From assembly GCA_000697335.1 (NCBI GenBank), contig JNEM01016230.1, positions 1 to 36,580 on the forward strand: a stretch of 36,580 nt of DNA, read 5' to 3'. Below, in pieces: positions 1-11,813 of the stretch. Source of the stretch: Conidiobolus incongruus B7586 (taxonomy: Eukaryota > Entomophthoromycota > Entomophthoromycetes > Entomophthorales > Conidiobolaceae). Both the position numbers and the translations under genes were made by a program. Numbering within the stretch: the stretch's first letter is position 1; each line of letters starts with the position of its first letter. The notes under the pieces are model-generated. The model was not told the origin of the DNA. It worked only from the letters and a program-made list of their open reading frames with translations, and ran no database searches.

Positions 1-81
1 ATTTTAAATTTATAACTTAAATAATTATTTTAATTAAATCCCAAAAGTAATATGATTTTTTAGCCATAAATTAATTGATAA

Positions 82-110
82 ATATTATATTATATTATAT
101 TATATTATAT
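82..110. repeat. (ATATT)n microsatellite
   Basis: Between five and six perfect copies of a 5-base A/T unit. A simple sequence repeat with no visible function. Confidence 0.9.
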
Positions 111-499
111 CAGAGTTGATAAATGATAATATTATATTGATTTAATTAAGTTTAATAAATACTGATTTTTATAAATTAGATATTTCATTTAATAAATATA
201 TATATCAAAATTAAATTTTAAAATTTTAAGGTTTATAATTATTAATATAGACTTTGACTAATCCTTTCATAAATTTAAAACTTAAACTTATCATCAAACT
301 AAAAATATTTGATTTAATAACTAAATATTACTTGATATCATGAAATATTTTAAATATATCAATCTATTTGTTTATACTCCTGGTATATAGAAATTAAACC
401 TTTTAAACCAATTTAAATAAAAGGTATTATAAAAGTAAAATGATTTCTCAATAAAATAAAATATAAAATTTACAATAATGAAATTTTCAAAAATTGGTT

Positions 500-518
500 C
501 TGTCTCTTATACACATCT
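500..518. other. Exact Tn5/Nextera mosaic-end sequence
   Basis: The 19 bases CTGTCTCTTATACACATCT match exactly the reverse complement of the Tn5 transposase mosaic end used in tagmentation libraries. A chance 19-mer match in 36 kb is very unlikely. The flanks are ordinary AT-rich DNA and no further adapter sequence follows. It is most simply a library remnant left in the consensus, possibly marking a chimeric join. Confidence 0.9.
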
Positions 519-532
519 TTAATAATTAAATA

Positions 533-550
533 ATATATATATATATATAT
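533..550. repeat. (AT)n microsatellite
   Basis: Nine AT dinucleotides lying just after the mosaic-end sequence. Confidence 0.85.
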
Positions 551-1674
551 AACTCATTCTTAGGAAATTTAATATGTTTTTATTTAAATTTTAATTAAAT
601 TGAGAAAAAAATCAATAGTCATAATGATTATGAAATAGAATTTTATATAAGAATAAATATTTTTCAAAAATTTTTTTTAATCAATTTTATAATTTGGAAA
701 ATAAAAAATGATGAATGATTCGATCATTCAAGAGTTATTTATAGGTATGTCAGTTGATTAAATTTTGATTTACCCCTGAAAAAAATGTAATAATTAATTT
801 CAAACGAAATCAAAAGACTTAGTGTAAATGATATTATTATAGCTTTGTTTATTTATTTCATAAATTAAGAAATATTTAATAATTATTGGTGAATGCAATT
901 AAGTATTTTATTACATATAAAGTGCACAATGAGAGAAATTTATAATTATCTAAATTTATTATGCTTGATGATAAGTGGAATTTGTTGAAAATAATAGTTT
1001 TTAATCCTTAATAGGAACTTATATCATTATTGAATTCAATTACAATGTATTACAGGACTTATAACACAATAAAGCCTTGGTAATAAATGAACAAATTATA
1101 AAGTAGCCATATATCTGTACTATAAGAATTATATTCGTGCTATTATCAATCATAAAATAACTAAAAAACTCTAGTTAATTACTCTGATTTAATTCTACTT
1201 AGAATCAAGAAGCCTTTTTACCACTTTAAATTTCAAATTTTTTGTCTCTAATAATAAAAGGTTATATTATGGAGAATTCAAACTGAGATTATAATGTATC
1301 CTATATATCTAAAATATTTTATATCATATAAAATGATCGTATTATATGGAACTAATCAACGATGGATTATAGCTAAGTTTGAGTTAAAAGTAATTTTATT
1401 AGTAGGTATAATTAATACTACTATATATATATATATCCATTTCTTTTTGATAAATAAAAGTTCAATTAAAAGTATGTTGGATAAAATAAGCTAATCAATG
1501 ATAAAAAAATAATTATAAATATAATTAGAATATGATGATATCATAAAAAAAATTTACATTAAAGTTGTCAAACCCAAATAGGAAATAATAATAAAATTAA
1601 CATATTAATAATTTGGATTTTATCCAATATTTTGTGTTATTTTTAAATTATTAATATTCTAAACAAGAAATTAG

Positions 1675-1683
1675 TATAAATAG
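1675..1683 (+). promoter_or_regulatory. Candidate TATA box for the DUF202 gene
   Basis: TATAAATAG lies about 65-70 bases upstream of the ATG at 1747. A G-rich stretch (TGGGGAGAGGG) follows between it and the start codon. The spacing suits a TATA element, but such strings are frequent in AT-rich DNA. Confidence 0.4.
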
Positions 1684-1746
1684 GCATCAGTTTCTCTGGG
1701 GAGAGGGAAATCTTAATTATTTATTTAAACCTTTAAATTGACGAAG

Positions 1747-2209
1747 ATGTTGTCGCAAGATCAAAAGAGTTCAACTTTTTATTGGTCTAAATTAATCGAT
1801 AATAAAAGCAGTACTGCTAGAGATCACTTAGGTAATCCTTTATAATTGCTCAAATTATCAACTGAAACTAATATCATGATTAGCGAATGAAAGAACGTTC
1901 TTAGCATGGTTTAGAACTTCAATCACACTAGTAGTCATTGGTGTAGCCATTGATCAACTTAATACACATAGCAATAATCCTGATAAAAAGCCTATTGACA
2001 AAATGATCATATCCATTAGTTTTATAGCTGGAGGCATCATTATACTAATCTTTGGACTAGCTAGATTCTTAAACATCCAAAATACACTGGTTACCGGCCA
2101 ATTTGTATTGTCGAGGATTCCTATCATAACAACAGCTATTGCCTTTCTATTGATAATATTTTTAATCATTGGTATATGTTTAAAAGATACTTATATTCGT
2201 CCATTATGA
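1747..2209 (+). CDS. DUF202 (YidH-type) small membrane protein
   Basis: Two exons, 1747-1831 and 1884-2209, joined across a 52-bp GT-AG intron, give 136 aa. The splice restores the family signature ARDHLANERTFLAWFRTS around residues 25-42, which justifies both the intron and the upstream ATG. Three hydrophobic segments follow: one right after the signature, then about residues 73-90 and 110-130. DUF202 is the membrane domain of bacterial YidH and is related to the Vtc1 subunit of the fungal polyphosphate polymerase. This protein is closer in wording to the YidH type and has no SPX or VTC catalytic domain. Its biochemical role is unknown. It probably sits in an internal or plasma membrane as a three-pass protein. 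Confidence 0.88.
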
Positions 2210-3733
2210 TTAAAAAATTAAAATTAAAATTAAATTTTAATACATAATCATATATTAATATATTATTGGTTATTTATTTTATACCGATATTTTCAATGGA
2301 CAATCTGTTTAAAAATCAATGAACAAATTCAAATGAATATTAGTTCGTTATAATTGATCATAAGATAAAAACTTGAGATGAATTTAGTGCCAAAATATAC
2401 TAATTATTTTTCTATTTATTTAATCATTTTTTTAAATATAAAACTATATTAGATTGGCAAATTATACTATATTTTATAAATAGTTCAATTGCATCAAATA
2501 ACTACTCTTTGTTAATAAAAATAATTTTAACATTTACCTGTTAGGCAATATATAATTCACATAACTATTTTTATACAAAAACAGTAGGAAGAATATTGGG
2601 GAATCAAATGAATTTTAAGGGATTGATTTGATTAAAGAGTGGAATTTCTGGTAACCGAGTGGTATAGGAATTGGAATAATTCTGAATAATTGTTACATGA
2701 GTGGCTTGAAATTAATCCATTATTAATGCATATATATTTTTTCAATTCGGACTCTAAAAAATATGCATGGCTTATTGTACTTTTTTATGAAGGTACAATT
2801 GTTGACTAAATTGCATGTTTTGTAGAAATTGACTTATTTCAACTCCAAACAGTTTATCATATTTTTTGTATTTAATTTATAAATGAACATTTGAACAGTA
2901 CTATAAAAATAATTAATCTGGCATTTTAATTGAATTGGGCAATTATACTTATCGTTATAAACATTGAACTGTTAATATTATATATTGACCTCTTATCTCT
3001 CTATTAAGGATAACTTTTTTATATTGCATTATTTTCTGTAGATTGCTCAAAATTTGAATGGCAAAATTAAAATTGGGGTAAAAAAATTATAATTAAGAAT
3101 TTAAAATTTTAATTTAATAAAATATAAAATTTTTACTTTTATATGCATTTAAAAAACAAACTTGAATAAATATATATTCATATATTTTAATATATAATAA
3201 TACAGTTATTCACTTAATTTAATTAAAATATCATATACCATAATTTTGTTGAGTTAGATTTAGTTCGCTTAATGATAATAAAACTACCTAATTAAAATTT
3301 ATTTCATTGTAGCTATAAAAATGCAAAAAATAAAACTTAAATCATCAAATAACTCATTTTTCATTATTATGAATTATAAATTTAATACTAATCAAAATTG
3401 AACTTCATAAGATTTCATATCTGATACAGATCATAAAATATCTTTCAATTCTCAATTTGATTTGATCAAAAAAAATTTTTTATCATAAAAAAATAAATCC
3501 CAAAAAATTAAATAAAAAAATTTTGAGATAATAATCAAAATTAAAATATTCATTTATAAATGTGTGAATTGATAGTTCACAAAACTATACAATTTTATAT
3601 TTTTTGCTTTATTTAATATAAATTTTTTTATCAAATAGAATTATAAAAATATAAAATTATTCAATATTTATAAATAATCAATTATATACATATATTTAAT
3701 CATTAATTTTCAATTTGATCATTTTTAATCAAC
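2210..3733. other. Non-coding intergenic region
   Basis: About 1.5 kb of A/T-rich sequence between two genes on the same strand. I see no open frame with a recognisable motif, no tRNA-like A/B boxes and no repeat of note. It should hold the 3' end of the DUF202 transcript and the importin promoter. Confidence 0.6.
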
Positions 3734-6700
3734 ATGGATTTTTCAACAGCTTTAACCATTTTCAGAAACTCTATGGCTGCTGATATTAATGTTCGTACTC
3801 AAGCCGAACAACAACTTAAACAGGTACATATTTAATAATATAATTCCAAATCAATAAAGCTTAGCCTATGATTTTATAGTTAGATCAACATCCTCAGCAA
3901 TTATCTTTATTCTTAGAAATTCTTACTCATCAAGAAGTCGAACACCCTGTCAAACAAGCAGGTACTTTAATTAAATTAAAGAAAAACAGACCATCAATAA
4001 TCTGATTAATCTTTTCTTTAATCACCTAATAGTTTCCATTTATCTCAAAAACCGAGTCAAACGCAGCTGGGATCCAGAATACTCCAACAGTACCTCATAT
4101 TCTCCTATTAGTGACGTTGATCGCGCTCAACTTAAAGCCCAAATCCTTCCCGCTATGGTCCATTCAACAGAATCCATTAGAAATCAGCTTAGTTCCGTAT
4201 TAGAATCTGTTTTATCTGTCGATTGGCCTGAACAATGGGGAGAATTTATTCCTATCGTTAAAACTTTATTAGAATCCCCTAACTTGTCAGAAGCTTACTG
4301 TGGTCTCTTAGCTTTGCTCCAGTTAGTTAATATTTTCCGTTGGAGATCTAAGAATCGCAAATCTATCTTTTATCCAATCGTTGATACCACTTTTCCCGCA
4401 GTCTACCAATTAGCTATCAAAGCCATCGAAGGCAATACCATTGAAGAAGCCAATATTGTCACTGCTTGCTTAAAAATTTATGTTAAATCTATTGGTATGG
4501 ATATTCCTATTTCACTTCAAAATAGCCAAAGCTTGATTGGATGGGGTAATCTTTTCATCAAGGCTGTTGAACGTCCTATCAACGAAGCTGAGTTATCAGC
4601 TGATATTGATGAGAGAGAAAAACAACCTTGGGTTAAGGTTCGCAAGTGGGCCTACAGATGCTTGAATTACCTTTTCACCAGATATGGTAATCCTGCCACC
4701 TTAGATGCTAAGCAACAATATGTCAAATTTGCCAACCAATTCATCAAGCATTTCGCTCCCAATATCCTCAAGGTCTATTTAACCCAGTTAGATCAACATT
4801 TAACTCAAAAAACTTTCCAAAGTTCAAAGTGTTTAATTCTTACTGCTGAATTCATTGGTGATTGTCTCAAGCACAAATTAACTTGGCAAGCTGTTAAGCC
4901 TTTCGTTGGACACTTGGTCAAAGATTTTGTATTCCCTCAATTAGCTTACACTGAAAAAGACCAAGAGTTATGGGAAGACAATCCTACCGAATTTGTTCAA
5001 ACCCGCCAACAATTTTTATTAGATAACAATTCACCATCCAATGCCTGTTCCAACCTCGTCCAAGCTATGGCTCAAGATCGCAAGAAGCATTGCCTAAATG
5101 GTATCTTGGAATTGGCTAATAGCTACTTGGTTAAACATAGAGATACACCCAATCTCCCTAATGCTGACCGAGAAAAGGACAGTGCTCTTGCTATGATTGG
5201 AGCTATTTCTACTTCTCTCTCACACAACAATCCCGCTACCGTTCAAATGGTTGAAGAGTTCTTCCAAGCTTATGTTGTCCCTGAGCTCTCTAGCAGCAAT
5301 CCCTTCTTGAGATATCGTGCTTGCGAGCTTGTAACAAAATTCGGTAGATTTAGATTCTCTCCTCAAACCACTCAAATTATCTTAACTAGAATTATCGACT
5401 GTCTTGGCCACACTGAATCCCCAGTCAAGGTCGCTGCTGCCATGGCTTTAGAACCTTTGATTTCAGATGAAGAAAGTGCCAAAATTGCTCTTCCCATTCT
5501 TCCACAGATTATGACTTTATTATTAACTCTCACTGCCGAAATGGAACTTGATAATTTGACCGATTTGATGGAACAATTCGTAGAAATGTTCTCTGAAGAA
5601 TTAACTCCATTTGCGATCCAATTATCTACCCAACTTGCTAGCACTTTTAACAGTTTGACTGGTGACTTGATTAAGAGTGAACAGCAAGCTCAACAAATTG
5701 AAGCCAATGGTATCCAAGATTTGGATGAACCCTATGCTTTTGATGATAAATTGATGTCTGCTCAAGGTATCCTAAGAACTATGGGTACCTTAGTTATCAG
5801 TTTAGATGAAAAAGTGGATATCTTGACCGAAGTTGAACGCGTCTTGATGCCTGTTATTGGTGCTACTTTCCAAAATTACCTGTTTGATTTATATGATGAA
5901 GCTCTTGAATTATTAGATTGCTTATTATTCTCATTCAAACAAGTTACTCCCAATTTATGGAATGCTTTTGTCCTCATGCTCACTGCTGCTCAACATGCTG
6001 GACCTACTTATGTCCCAAGCGTATTTAGTACTGTTGAAAACTACATCAATTACGGCCGTACTGTTATCCCCAATGAACCTAAATTACAATCTATGTTTAT
6101 TGAATTATACTCTACTGTGATGACTAGCTCAGATTGCGAAGCTCACGATCGCATGCTTGCTTGCAGAATGATGCAATATATTTTCTTGTGCTGCCAAGGT
6201 GAAAGTATTCAAAACATGATCCCCGCTACTTTGACCTCCTTATTCGCTCACTTGGGTCAACAAAATCTCCCCAAGGTGTTCTTAATTAATGGAATTAAGC
6301 TTGTTCTCGCATGTTTATTAAATTCAACTGCTCCTACTTTATCCCTAATGGATCAAAACAACTGGGTCCAAGGATTCTTCCAACTTTTATTGACTAACCT
6401 TGAACTTTTGTATGGTGTCCACGATAAATATCTTACTATCCGTACTTTGGTAGCCATCGTTGAACTTCCCATTGAATCAGTCCCTCAAAACGTCCAAAAT
6501 GGATTACCTCAATTGTTGGTTGCTTTTACTGAATTATTCCAGAAATTACCTTCTTCCGAAGATACTAAACTCCAAAGAATTAAGGAATTCGACGAGGATG
6601 ATGATTTTGATGACTATTATGATGAAGACGAAGAAATCAACTCAGAAGATGGTGATGATCTTGAAAACATAACTGATGATGGTTCGATTGATGATGCTTA

Positions 6701-6980
6701 TCTCGCCAAACTTGCTGAAAGCATCAAATCTCAGGAGAACGATGAAGATCTGTACGGAACAGCTGATGATGACAGTCTTATGGAAAGCGAAGATTTCATG
6801 GACAATGAAATGACTTGCAGTCCTCTTCACCAACTTGATATATATGTGACCGTCAGAGACATCTTCCAAAGCTTAGATCAACGACTCCACCCTACCTATT
6901 TGAAATTTATCTCCGAGATGAACGACGAACAGAAGCAGGTCATTCAAGAAATTTTCAACAAAGCCGAAAATAGAAACTAA
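3734..6980 (+). CDS. IPO7: Importin-7/8 (Nmd5/Sxm1)-type karyopherin beta
   Basis: Exons 3734-3823, 3880-3961 and 4033-6980 (introns of 56 and 71 bp) give 1039 aa, close to the 1048 aa of yeast Nmd5. The N-terminus is an importin-beta N-domain (about residues 22-105) with EQQLKQLDQHPQQ and VSIYLKNRVKRSWDPE. The body is helical HEAT-repeat sequence including WPEQWGEFIP and KQPWVKVRKWAYRCLNYLF. A strongly acidic loop (about 865-915, DEDDDFDDYYDEDEE) precedes the C-terminal region, as in importin-7. Members carry cargo such as ribosomal proteins, histones and signalling kinases through nuclear pores and release it on binding Ran-GTP. The first two exons are required because the importin N-domain starts upstream of the long open frame. 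The coding part is visibly more GC-rich than its flanks. Confidence 0.95.
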
Positions 6981-7336
6981 ACCCAGTAATTATTATTATA
7001 TTTTCTAACATTACTCATCTTTATCTTATCAAACTTATGTAATAAATTGATTATTTAAAAATCATTATAATTATTAATAAATATTATTTATTTTAATTTT
7101 ATTAATAATAATAAAAAAAATTATTCAAAAAAAATTTTTTTTTCATTTGATATCCATATTTAGAATTATAAAATATTTATTATAATTGTTAAAATTTTTT
7201 AAATAAAAATATATTACTAAAAAAAATAATTTATCTTTATGTGAATATTAATTTAATATTATATCAATAGAATTTTTTTTATACTTTTTAAATTTTATAT
7301 ATTATATTAACTTTATTTTTAATTAATTAATTAATT

Positions 7337-7368
<32 letters not shown>

Positions 7369-7728
7369 TAATTATTATTAATATAATTTTTTTTAATTAA
7401 AGTATTAAATTAAAATTTTTAAAACAAAAGAAATAATTATTTTAAGTTAAATAATAAGAATATAATAATAATAATAATTAATATCTTTATAAAAATATTA
7501 TCAAATTTAAATAAATACAATAAATTAAATATTATTTAATAATAGTTCAAATATTTAAGTATAGATAATGTTTATATTTTTAATATTTATTAATTATATT
7601 ACAATGAATATCAATGTGGATGATTATAATGATTAAAATGTTAGATTAATTAATGCAATGATAAAATTGTAAATATCATATTATGATAGATCAATGCAAT
7701 ATAGCGAATTGGTTAACAGTTAGCAAGT
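6981..7728. other. Non-coding region between convergent genes
   Basis: AT-rich spacer between the importin stop and the 3' end of the first small gene. It includes the tetranucleotide repeat at 7321-7368. From about 7635 onward it resembles the 3' flanks of the other small-gene copies (AGATTAATTAAT-like wording), so it probably belongs to the duplicated unit. Confidence 0.6.
7321..7368. repeat. Compound (AATT)n/(ATTT)n microsatellite
   Basis: Five AATT units run directly into about seven ATTT units. Simple repeat in an intergenic spacer. Confidence 0.9.
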
Positions 7729-7920
7729 TCAGATATTGAGTTTCATAATTTGAGGCTTGGAATTGTTAACCTTAACTTCCTTAGAGATGGTAAAGTCCAT
7801 GGAAGGTCTACGAGAGACAGCAGGAGAAGCGAAGCGGGAGGCATTGGGAGTATTAAAAGCAGAATTGGGGGCAGAAGATTTAGCCTTTTCCAAGTCAGCC
7901 ATGTAAAAGAAATCGAACAT
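7729..7920 (-). CDS. Small Ser/Pro-rich basic protein, array copy A
   Basis: An intronless 63-aa protein starting MFDFFYMADLEKAKSS. The order is an aromatic/acidic N-terminus, a Ser/Thr/Asn/Pro-rich middle with NTPNASRFASP and SPAVSRRPSM, then a Lys-rich tail ending IMKLNI. It has no signal peptide or membrane segment. RRPS fits a PKA-type site, and the SP/TP pairs fit proline-directed kinases; that is a motif reading only. It is 95% or more alignable without gaps to copies B and D, and the 32 nt at 7796-7827 are identical in all three. A TATAAAAG lies at 7995-8002 and the shared upstream block at 8043-8114. I do not recognise the family. Conservation across diverging copies argues that it is a real gene. 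Confidence 0.78.
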   Translation of the reverse strand: MFDFFYMADLEKAKSSAPNSAFNTPNASRFASPAVSRRPSMDFTISKEVKVNNSKPQIMKLNI

Positions 7921-8042
7921 TTTTAGAATACTAGTAAAGTGATAAGGTTAATAAAAATTGATTGTTGATGATTTTGACATTAGTCACTTTGAGGCTTTTA
8001 TACAAATCAAATATTCATATTTATTTATAACTAACAACGAAA

Positions 8043-8114
8043 ATGTTGAGAAGAATTGGGGCAGGAGTTACTAAAAGAAACAGGAACTGGTAGTAGTTGA
8101 CATTATTTGGGGTA
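8043..8114 (-). promoter_or_regulatory. Conserved upstream block, copy A
   Basis: This block lies 123-194 bases upstream of copy A's ATG. Read on the plus strand it runs GTTGAG, TTGG, GAGTTACTA, AGA, GAACTGGTAG, TTGACA, ATTTGGGG in the same order and spacing as the blocks of copies B and D. This much conservation in non-coding AT-rich DNA suggests a promoter or upstream-activating region. A remnant of recent duplication is the alternative. Confidence 0.6.
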
Positions 8115-9248
8115 ATTGTTGAAAATTGACTTCTATTCAATTCTATTTTTTTACTGGGAATAAATTTTTTTCTAAATGTCCATTGGACCAATTGGATGAC
8201 GTAGTTGAAATTAATGTGTTCTTTTATCAATGGATCAAAATACATGTCATTTCAAACACAGTATAATTCAATATGATTATATTGTTTGGTAAAATAATCA
8301 GCATTTTATTATTAATATAAACAAATGCAGTATTTATCAAAATATTACGTAATACAGTATTATTAGATTCTTGAAGCAAAATACTGCCACGCAATTTTTC
8401 GCTCTCCAGTATAAAGTTTGCTCAATCAATTATTTCAATGATATTAATTTCTCATATTAAAATGACAATTGATGATTATAGTGTTATATTGGAGAATTCT
8501 TTAAAATTTACTAATTTGTTGGAGCAGTGATAGGTAATATTTTATCAATTAACCAATATAAATGGCTTAATTCATTTTATATTAAACCAATTATTTAATT
8601 TATTCTTTCAAAAAGTTTTCAAATTATATTATTAAATAATAAAATATAAATTTAATAAGATATTATTTTATAATGTATCATATTTGTTTATATAATCTAT
8701 TCAAAATTATTACATTTAACTAATTTTTCAGAAATATTTTGAATATGATATATTTAAAATGATTATTGGTTTTTATATTAATAATTATAAGAATTTATTA
8801 TCTTACTTTGATACTTAAGAATATTACAAATTTTTTAAATGATTTGCAATCTGATTTATATTAGATTAAATATAGTTTTGCATAAATTAATTTAAAAAAT
8901 TTTGAAATCTGTAATTCAAATTAGAAAATCAATTATTCATAATCAATAGTTTAATGTTTAATAGATATTATAAAGTGATATAACTATAATTTACTAATCT
9001 TATCATTATATTATTTCAAATTAAAATATCTTGAAATCTATCTGATAAATATATATTTTTGTAAAAAATTTCAAAATAATAGTATTTAATAGAGAGTGAT
9101 ATATTATAGTAAATTATTATTTATTATATACATTAGGTATCAGGATAATGCTAGATTAGCTATTGATTATAAGAGATGTGATAATAGAATTTCAAGAAAC
9201 TTGGAATACATCAATCCAGTTTAGCCAATTAATTGATAGCTCAGAAAG
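8115..9248. other. Intergenic spacer between copies A and B
   Basis: AT-rich with no supported gene. The last 130 bases (from about 9117) resemble the 3' flank of copy D (TTATTATATACAT, then GATAATG and TAGATTA), so the duplicated unit extends past the stop codon. Confidence 0.55.
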
Positions 9249-9440
9249 CTATAGATTAAGCTTCATCACCTTGGGTTTGGTATTATTAACCTTTACTTCC
9301 CTAGAGATGTTAATGTCCATGGAAGGTCTACGAGAGACAGCAGGAGAGGTAAAGCGAGAGGTGTTTGGAGTGTTGTAAGCGGAGTTGGGACCGGAAGTTC
9401 TAGCTTTTTCCAAATCAGCCAAGTAAAAGTAGTCAAACAT
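9249..9440 (-). CDS. Small Ser/Pro-rich basic protein, array copy B
   Basis: A 63-aa paralogue of copy A with the same length and no gap. It begins MFDYFYLADLEKARTS, carries NTPNTSRFTSPAVSRRPS in the middle and ends VMKLNL. Differences from copy A are mostly conservative (Phe/Tyr, Lys/Arg, Ile/Val), as expected under purifying selection. A TATAAATAAT lies at 9503-9512, 63 bases upstream of the ATG, and the shared upstream block sits at 9552-9623. The likely product is a small soluble protein of unknown function with candidate PKA (RRPS) and proline-directed (TPN, TSP) phosphosites. Confidence 0.8.
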   Translation of the reverse strand: MFDYFYLADLEKARTSGPNSAYNTPNTSRFTSPAVSRRPSMDINISREVKVNNTKPKVMKLNL

Positions 9441-9551
9441 CTTTTTAATAGCAGAATAAATCGAAACAAATTATAATGATGACAGTGATGGCATCATTTC
9501 AGATTATTTATATCAGTCTCAATTCCATTCTATTCATAACCCTGAGTGTAA

Positions 9552-9623
9552 CGTTGAGACAACTTGGTGGAAGAGTTACTATAAGAGATTTGAACTGGTA
9601 GTGATTGACATAATTTGGGGCAA
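9552..9623 (-). promoter_or_regulatory. Conserved upstream block, copy B
   Basis: Located 112-183 bases upstream of the ATG. On the plus strand it reads GTTGAG, CTTGGTGG, GAGTTACTATAAGAG, TTGAACTGGTAG, ATTGACA, ATTTGGGGCAA. It is the best-preserved version alongside copy D and is a candidate regulatory region for the array. Confidence 0.62.
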
Positions 9624-10652
9624 ACTAATCATAAATTGATCCTATTAAGTTCTATTTCATATTTTCTCACAAGGAATTCAAACTTGGAATTTTTTATTTG
9701 ACCAATCAACTATAGTAATCTCAATTCGTGAGTAATTTTTTAGATCAAAAAATATGTATTAAATTTTATATAATTAGAATTTATATTGATAGTATTGCCT
9801 TATAGAAGATATATTTTATATGTCTCTAAAATGGTACATATATAGGCATTATTAAAAAATTGCATCATTACGTTGTTCTTTTGTTTTATCAAATTTAATA
9901 TATTCAAATTTCCTAATTTTTCAAGTCAAGCATTATCCTCTTAATTTCTCCAATGCTTTTGTTGATAAATAATAATATCGAAATATATCAGACTCAAATT
10001 ATACTATACATATTAAAATGATATTGAATTTTATTACGTCCAATAAAATTGTTTGGAGAATGTTGTTTATAATATGGTATAGATTAATTGATTTCTTTAA
10101 TATCTATTTCAAAATTTATATATCACTACTCAAATTTATGCTTTCAAAATGATATAAAACATTATACAATTAGTCAGTCTAATCAATATTTATTGATATA
10201 ATTGTAGTTGAATTGCTTATATTTCTGATAATCAATTGATGTTTTACTGGATTTTTAATATACATATATAATGCTATCCAGATAAATATTATTTCAGAGA
10301 TAAAATTTTGTATAAATTATGACAATTAATTTTATTAAAAGTAATCCAAATTATTATTTAAAAAAATAATCATTATAATGAAATTTATATAATATTTTAA
10401 AAATAAATTTTATAATACACAAATTTTCAATAATCACTCATCAATTTTTACAAGAAGGCAAAAATGAATTTTAATTTTCATAAGATTCTTATTAACTTGT
10501 AGCAAATAGCAATTTAAACAAATATTATGATTTATTGAATCATATACAATACTTAATAAGAAAGGGAGATTAATTAACATTTATAAAAGATGAAGTAATA
10601 GAATGACATCAGTTATACAGTTAACGAGACCAAAAAATGGAATTGAAACAAT
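9624..10652. other. Intergenic spacer between copies B and C
   Basis: AT-rich with no supported gene or structured RNA. Near 10565-10610 it shows the AGATTAATTAA and AGATGAA wording that also occurs downstream of copies B and D. Confidence 0.55.
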
Positions 10653-10853
10653 TTAGCAAATTATAACATTGAGCTTCATAATTAGAGGTTTTACAATATT
10701 AACTCTCACCTCTTTAGAGATAAGGAATTCTATTGAAAAACGACAGAAGACAGCGGAAGAAATGGAGTTGGAAGTATTGGGAGTGTTGTAAGCAGAATTT
10801 CGAGCAGAAATTCTAGCTTTTTCTAACTCAGCCAAGTGGTAGTAATCGAACAT
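10653..10853 (-). CDS. Small basic protein, degenerating array copy C
   Basis: Homologous to copies A, B and D but strongly diverged. It begins MFDYYHLAELEKARIS and keeps NSAYNTPNTS, but the SPAVSRRPS core has become SSAVFCRFS, removing the basic phosphosite, and the usual stop is replaced by a four-residue extension (MKLNVIIC). Homology sets the start at 10853 although an in-frame ATG at 10913 would add 20 residues. The frame is still open (66 aa). It could be a functionally divergent copy or a young pseudogene, and the matching decay of its upstream block favours relaxed constraint. Confidence 0.55.
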   Translation of the reverse strand: MFDYYHLAELEKARISARNSAYNTPNTSNSISSAVFCRFSIEFLISKEVRVNIVKPLIMKLNVIIC

Positions 10854-10954
10854 TTTCTTATTAAATAAATCGAATGGAATAATGATAGCTATATTGATAC
10901 ATCCTGAGATCATTTATAAAAAATAATTAAATTAGATTTATATATAGTAGTACA

Positions 10955-11022
10955 ATGTTGAGTCAATTTGATGAAAGATTACTATAAGAAATAAGAACCT
11001 AAAGTATATGCCATAATTTTGA
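10955..11022 (-). promoter_or_regulatory. Eroded upstream block, copy C
   Basis: A recognisable but decayed version: AATGTTGAG, CAATTTG, GATTACTATAAGAA, AAGAACCT, ATGCCATAATTTTG in the order seen in copies A, B and D. It lies 102-169 bases upstream of the homologous ATG. The CTGGTAG and TTGGGGCAA parts are lost, in parallel with the diverged coding sequence. Confidence 0.5.
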
Positions 11023-11813
11023 GTGAGCTAGATATTCCACGATTACCATTCGAGTTTTAATTAAATTTTGATATTTCAATTTCAAAATTTGGATTTTTGA
11101 TTTAACAAATTGGTAATATTCTCAATTCATGAGTGATTCATTAATCACAACAAAAGCTGCTTTACGCAATAAGAGTTCATATTAGTACCATAATCTTATA
11201 GATAATGTATTACATATATTTCCTAAATAATGTATCTAGTTATTATTAAAATATTAAATCATTACTTTGTTATATTAATTATGATATTTATATTTTATTG
11301 TTCCAGTTATTTGAAATTTAATCAATTTTATTAATTTCACCAGTATCTTTGTTAATATACGAATATAATGATATCAATTAATTTAATTTATTAAAAAAAT
11401 ACCTATTTTCTTTTTATTAATGATAGAAAAATAATATGATTAATTGATATTATGTTGGTTATATATTTATATCATATTTAATGTATTGGTATCTTAGTTA
11501 CAGTTACCAATTTTCTAAATTATTGATGGCTTAATAATTTATTAATATAATGAAATTATTTCATCAATCATAATAATATTAAAATTTTTTATATTAATAT
11601 AAACAAAATATAAATCTCTTAAATTATTAACTTGAAATAAATAAAACAAAGTTTTATATTAAATATCTAATATTTTTGAATGTTTATTTGATTATTATAT
11701 ACATATATGGGAATAATGATAGATTAATTAATGATTATGACAGATGAATGAAAATATTGGGAGTCATGAAGATGGTATGCTTATGTGAATAGGATATGGC
11801 ATCGTTTGCCAAT
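11023..11813. other. Intergenic spacer between copies C and D
   Basis: AT-rich with no supported gene. Positions from about 11698 match the 3' flank of copy B, which marks the edge of the duplicated unit. Confidence 0.55.

Larger units (their letters stand above)
1..1746. other. AT-rich non-coding region
   Basis: No supported gene. The stretch is A/T-rich with stops in all frames and short microsatellites. It contains an exact Tn5 mosaic-end sequence at 500-518, so the join between 1-499 and the rest may not be genomic. The last 70 bases hold a candidate promoter for the next gene. A 66-codon open frame at 1294-1494 has no recognisable motif and looks like chance. Confidence 0.7.

Noticed and set aside
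1294-1494. 66-codon plus-strand open frame
   Set aside because: Composed of A/T-rich codons (Ile, Tyr, Lys) with no motif, no intron context and flanks of the same composition; expected by chance.
4155-6980. Starting the importin at the ATG at 4155
   Set aside because: The importin-beta N-domain is encoded upstream in two exons that splice in phase, so 3734 is the real start.
8021-8245. Minus-strand open frames 8021-8245 and 12075-12263 upstream of small genes A and D
   Set aside because: They fall on the conserved upstream blocks but read different frames and are not conserved as proteins among copies B, C and D, so the conservation is at DNA level.
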